From Deltaproteobacteria bacterium (GTDB lineage Bacteria > Desulfobacterota > Desulfobacteria > C00003060 > C00003106), in NCBI GenBank assembly GCA_019314005.1, contig JAFDAE010000152.1, forward strand, positions 1 through 6,327: a DNA stretch of 6,327 nt, in the 5' to 3' direction. Every line of letters starts with the position of its first letter. Within the stretch, counting starts at the first letter, position 1. The position numbers and the translations under genes were made by a program. Of the stretch, positions 6,054 through 6,327 are shown one piece after another. Under the pieces are notes generated by a model. It saw only the letters and a program-made list of their open reading frames with translations. It was not told the DNA's origin and searched no databases.

Positions 6054-6327
6054 GTGAACATTTTGAAACTGCCTCTGAAGAAATCTATTTTCGCCAAAAT
6101 ATTTTCAGGCTATGTGCTGATCACGCTTTTGCTGTCGTTTCTTATTCTTCTCTTTGCTTTTAAAACCATAAGAGATTACCATATAAGTTCATTAGCGGAT
6201 GATTTAAAGAATCTCGGCATCACGGTGAGGCTTAAAATCGCTCCGCTCCTTCCGCAAAAAAACTTCCAGGAAATAGATGCTCTTGTTAAGCAGTTGGGAA
6301 ATGATATCAACACACGGATTACTGTTA
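6054..6327 (+). CDS. Membrane sensor histidine kinase, N-terminal part (gene runs off window)
   Basis: The frame is open from the start to the window end (91 full codons). The N-terminus is basic (KLPLKKSIFAK), followed by one strong membrane helix at about residues 19-36 (GYVLITLLLSFLILLFAF). After it comes an extracytoplasmic stretch beginning KTIRDYHISSLADDLKNLGITV, which matches the layout of PhoR-like sensor kinases where the sensor loop follows the first helix. The catalytic domains, second helix and any PAS or HAMP domain lie outside the window, so kinase identity rests on this N-terminus and on the response regulator just upstream. An in-frame TGA at 6039-6041 limits the start to GTG 6054 or TTG 6063. 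GTG 6054 has only a weak GGA (6046-6048) as ribosome site, so translation may be poor or controlled by the upstream palindromes. Confidence 0.75.
   Translation, partial: MNILKLPLKKSIFAKIFSGYVLITLLLSFLILLFAFKTIRDYHISSLADDLKNLGITVRLKIAPLLPQKNFQEIDALVKQLGNDINTRITV

Noticed and set aside
5957..6163. 68-codon + strand frame starting in the palindrome region
   Set aside because: It begins inside the GC-rich palindrome, runs through the nested palindrome and overlaps the better supported kinase frame; its product resembles nothing.

Overview
This 6.3 kb window reads as a bacterial chromosome segment with every gene on the + strand. Protein resemblance (an Mpl-type ligase, a GT81 GpgS of the type seen in Persephonella and similar bacteria, a PhoB/PhoR-like two-component pair) and the mixed ATG/GTG/TTG starts suggest a Gram-negative anaerobe or thermophile-related lineage. 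A Desulfobacterota/deltaproteobacterial source is my best guess, but it is an inference and not proven here.

Layout. (1) 1-309: the 3' end of an unidentified protein with an HExxH metal-binding motif. (2) 311-1567: a murein-recycling ligase gene (mpl) that looks normal except that the whole central block between the EGDE motif and the 'ACxxYP' region is missing, including the family's DHxD magnesium motif. (3) 1568-1707: an intergenic region with a good extended -10 promoter. (4) 1708-5090: a compatible-solute cluster. It contains a GT-A glycosyltransferase resembling mannosylglycerate/glucosylglycerate synthases, a HAD-IIB mannosyl/glucosyl-3-phosphoglycerate phosphatase, and glucosyl-3-phosphoglycerate synthase (GpgS). 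(5) 5210 to the window end: an OmpR/PhoB-family response regulator and the N-terminus of a membrane sensor kinase.

How the genes work together. GpgS should join glucose from an NDP-glucose to 3-phosphoglycerate, and the HAD enzyme should remove the phosphate to give glucosylglycerate, an osmolyte. The first glycosyltransferase either makes a glycosylglycerate directly (Ggs/MGS type) or adds a mannose to the GpgS product or to glucosylglycerate (MggA/MggS type). The cluster may therefore make a two-sugar solute such as mannosylglucosylglycerate. The two-component pair downstream could respond to phosphate or stress, but any control of the cluster is only suggested by position.

The most distinctive non-coding structure is a pair of related elements, one on each side of gpgS. 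Each has tandem heptamers (ATTGAMG) running into a conserved core (TGGTAGACTRCTCAAT) and then the same heptamers in reverse complement. Two further palindromes, one GC-rich and REP-like and one AT-rich, separate the response regulator from its kinase. All three larger gaps from 3802 onward are thus filled by palindromic repeats. I saw no tRNA, rRNA, CRISPR array, insertion sequence or riboswitch.
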